Shown here piece by piece: positions 24,162-24,445 of a stretch of DNA of 24,445 nt. A program made the position numbers and the translations under genes. This stretch comes from Flavobacteriales bacterium UBA3442 (GTDB lineage Bacteria > Bacteroidota > Bacteroidia > Flavobacteriales > Schleiferiaceae). The notes under the pieces were generated by a model that had not been told where the DNA came from, made no database searches, and saw nothing but the letters and a program-made list of their open reading frames with translations. Numbering within the stretch: the stretch's first letter is position 1; each line of letters begins with the position of its first letter. The stretch spans positions 1 to 24,445 of the forward strand of contig DFSH01000057.1 of the NCBI GenBank assembly GCA_002378565.1, given 5' to 3'.

Positions 24162-24445
24162 ATGTTTGAATTGATCATGCCCAAGATGGGCGAATCTGTT
24201 GCAGAAGCTACCATCACTGAATGGCTGAAGACTGAAGGAGATACCATTGATGCAGATGAGTCATTGTTGACCATCGCAACAGACAAGGTTGACAGCGACC
24301 TCCCTTCCCCTGTTTCTGGCGTGTTGATCAAACAGCTTTTTTCTGCAGATGAGGTCATTCAAGTTGGCCAAGTTATTGCCCACATTCAAGAGGCTGGCGA
24401 CACGTCCTCGCCTACCACACCCGTTGAAACGAAGGTTGAAACGAA
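24162..24445 (+). CDS. 2-oxo-acid dehydrogenase E2 (dihydrolipoamide acyltransferase), 3' end outside window
   Basis: The visible 94 residues are an N-terminal lipoyl (biotinyl-lipoyl) domain: LIMPKMGESVAEATITEWL, then the lipoylation motif ATDKVDSDLPSPVSG with the modified Lys at about 42, then a Pro/Thr/Glu linker starting at about 78. This is the start of a dihydrolipoyl acyltransferase, the core subunit of pyruvate, 2-oxoglutarate or branched-chain dehydrogenase complexes; MGES and TDKVDSD favour a 2-oxoglutarate or branched-chain type over pyruvate. The peripheral-subunit-binding and catalytic domains lie beyond the window. A short AGGA sits just before the ATG, closer than an ideal SD spacing. 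Confidence 0.85.
   Translation, partial: MFELIMPKMGESVAEATITEWLKTEGDTIDADESLLTIATDKVDSDLPSPVSGVLIKQLFSADEVIQVGQVIAHIQEAGDTSSPTTPVETKVET

Overview
The window is a gene-dense stretch (largest gap between genes about 131 bases) from a Bacteroidota genome, most likely a Flavobacteriales-like marine or free-living lineage. Evidence for this: a subtilisin-family protease with a type IX secretion (T9SS) C-terminal sorting domain, a GldI-like lipoprotein beside a DHH phosphoesterase, a DUF721 gene coupled to recF, lipobox lipoproteins, few convincing Shine-Dalgarno sequences, and several matches to the Bacteroidota -7 promoter box TAnnTTTG. Base composition is near 50% GC in the spots I counted, except for one clearly AT-rich gene (the SOUL gene).

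Layout. 1-3776, plus strand: the end of a DUF349 protein, translationally coupled to uvrB. 3815-7871, minus strand: a tightly packed operon in transcription order nrnA, gldI-like lipoprotein, cyclophilin-FKBP lipoprotein, cyclophilin-FKBP cytosolic protein, SemiSWEET sugar transporter. 7963-9041, plus strand: ndk, then an AT-rich SOUL heme-binding gene. 9118-10502, minus strand: recF and a DUF721 (DciA-like) gene sharing one base. 10634-15227, plus strand: membrane TPR protein, lumazine synthase (ribH), phosphohexomutase, TlpA-like lipoprotein and YkgJ-type cysteine-cluster protein, all overlapping or a few bases apart. 15298-20148: a 1616-residue secreted subtilase. 20208-21650, minus strand: a sodium:solute symporter, convergent with the subtilase across a hairpin terminator and divergent from recR. 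21682-24131: recR coupled to a glycosyltransferase fused to a reduced phosphoglycosyl-transferase-like membrane module. 24162 to the end: the start of a 2-oxo-acid dehydrogenase E2 subunit.

How the genes fit together. Most of the window is housekeeping: DNA repair (uvrB, recF, recR), nucleotide and nanoRNA turnover (ndk, nrnA), riboflavin synthesis (ribH) and sugar-phosphate metabolism. A second theme is the cell envelope: three prolyl-isomerase-type proteins, two of them lipoproteins, in one operon; a thioredoxin-like lipoprotein; and a large T9SS cargo. I see no CRISPR array, insertion sequence, phage gene, rRNA or tRNA. I do not find a clear new multi-gene system. The most promising oddities are the GT2 / reduced phosphoglycosyl-transferase fusion, the paired dual-family immunophilins next to a catalytically degenerate FKBP, the AT-rich SOUL insertion, and -7 boxes that abut start codons and suggest leaderless transcripts.
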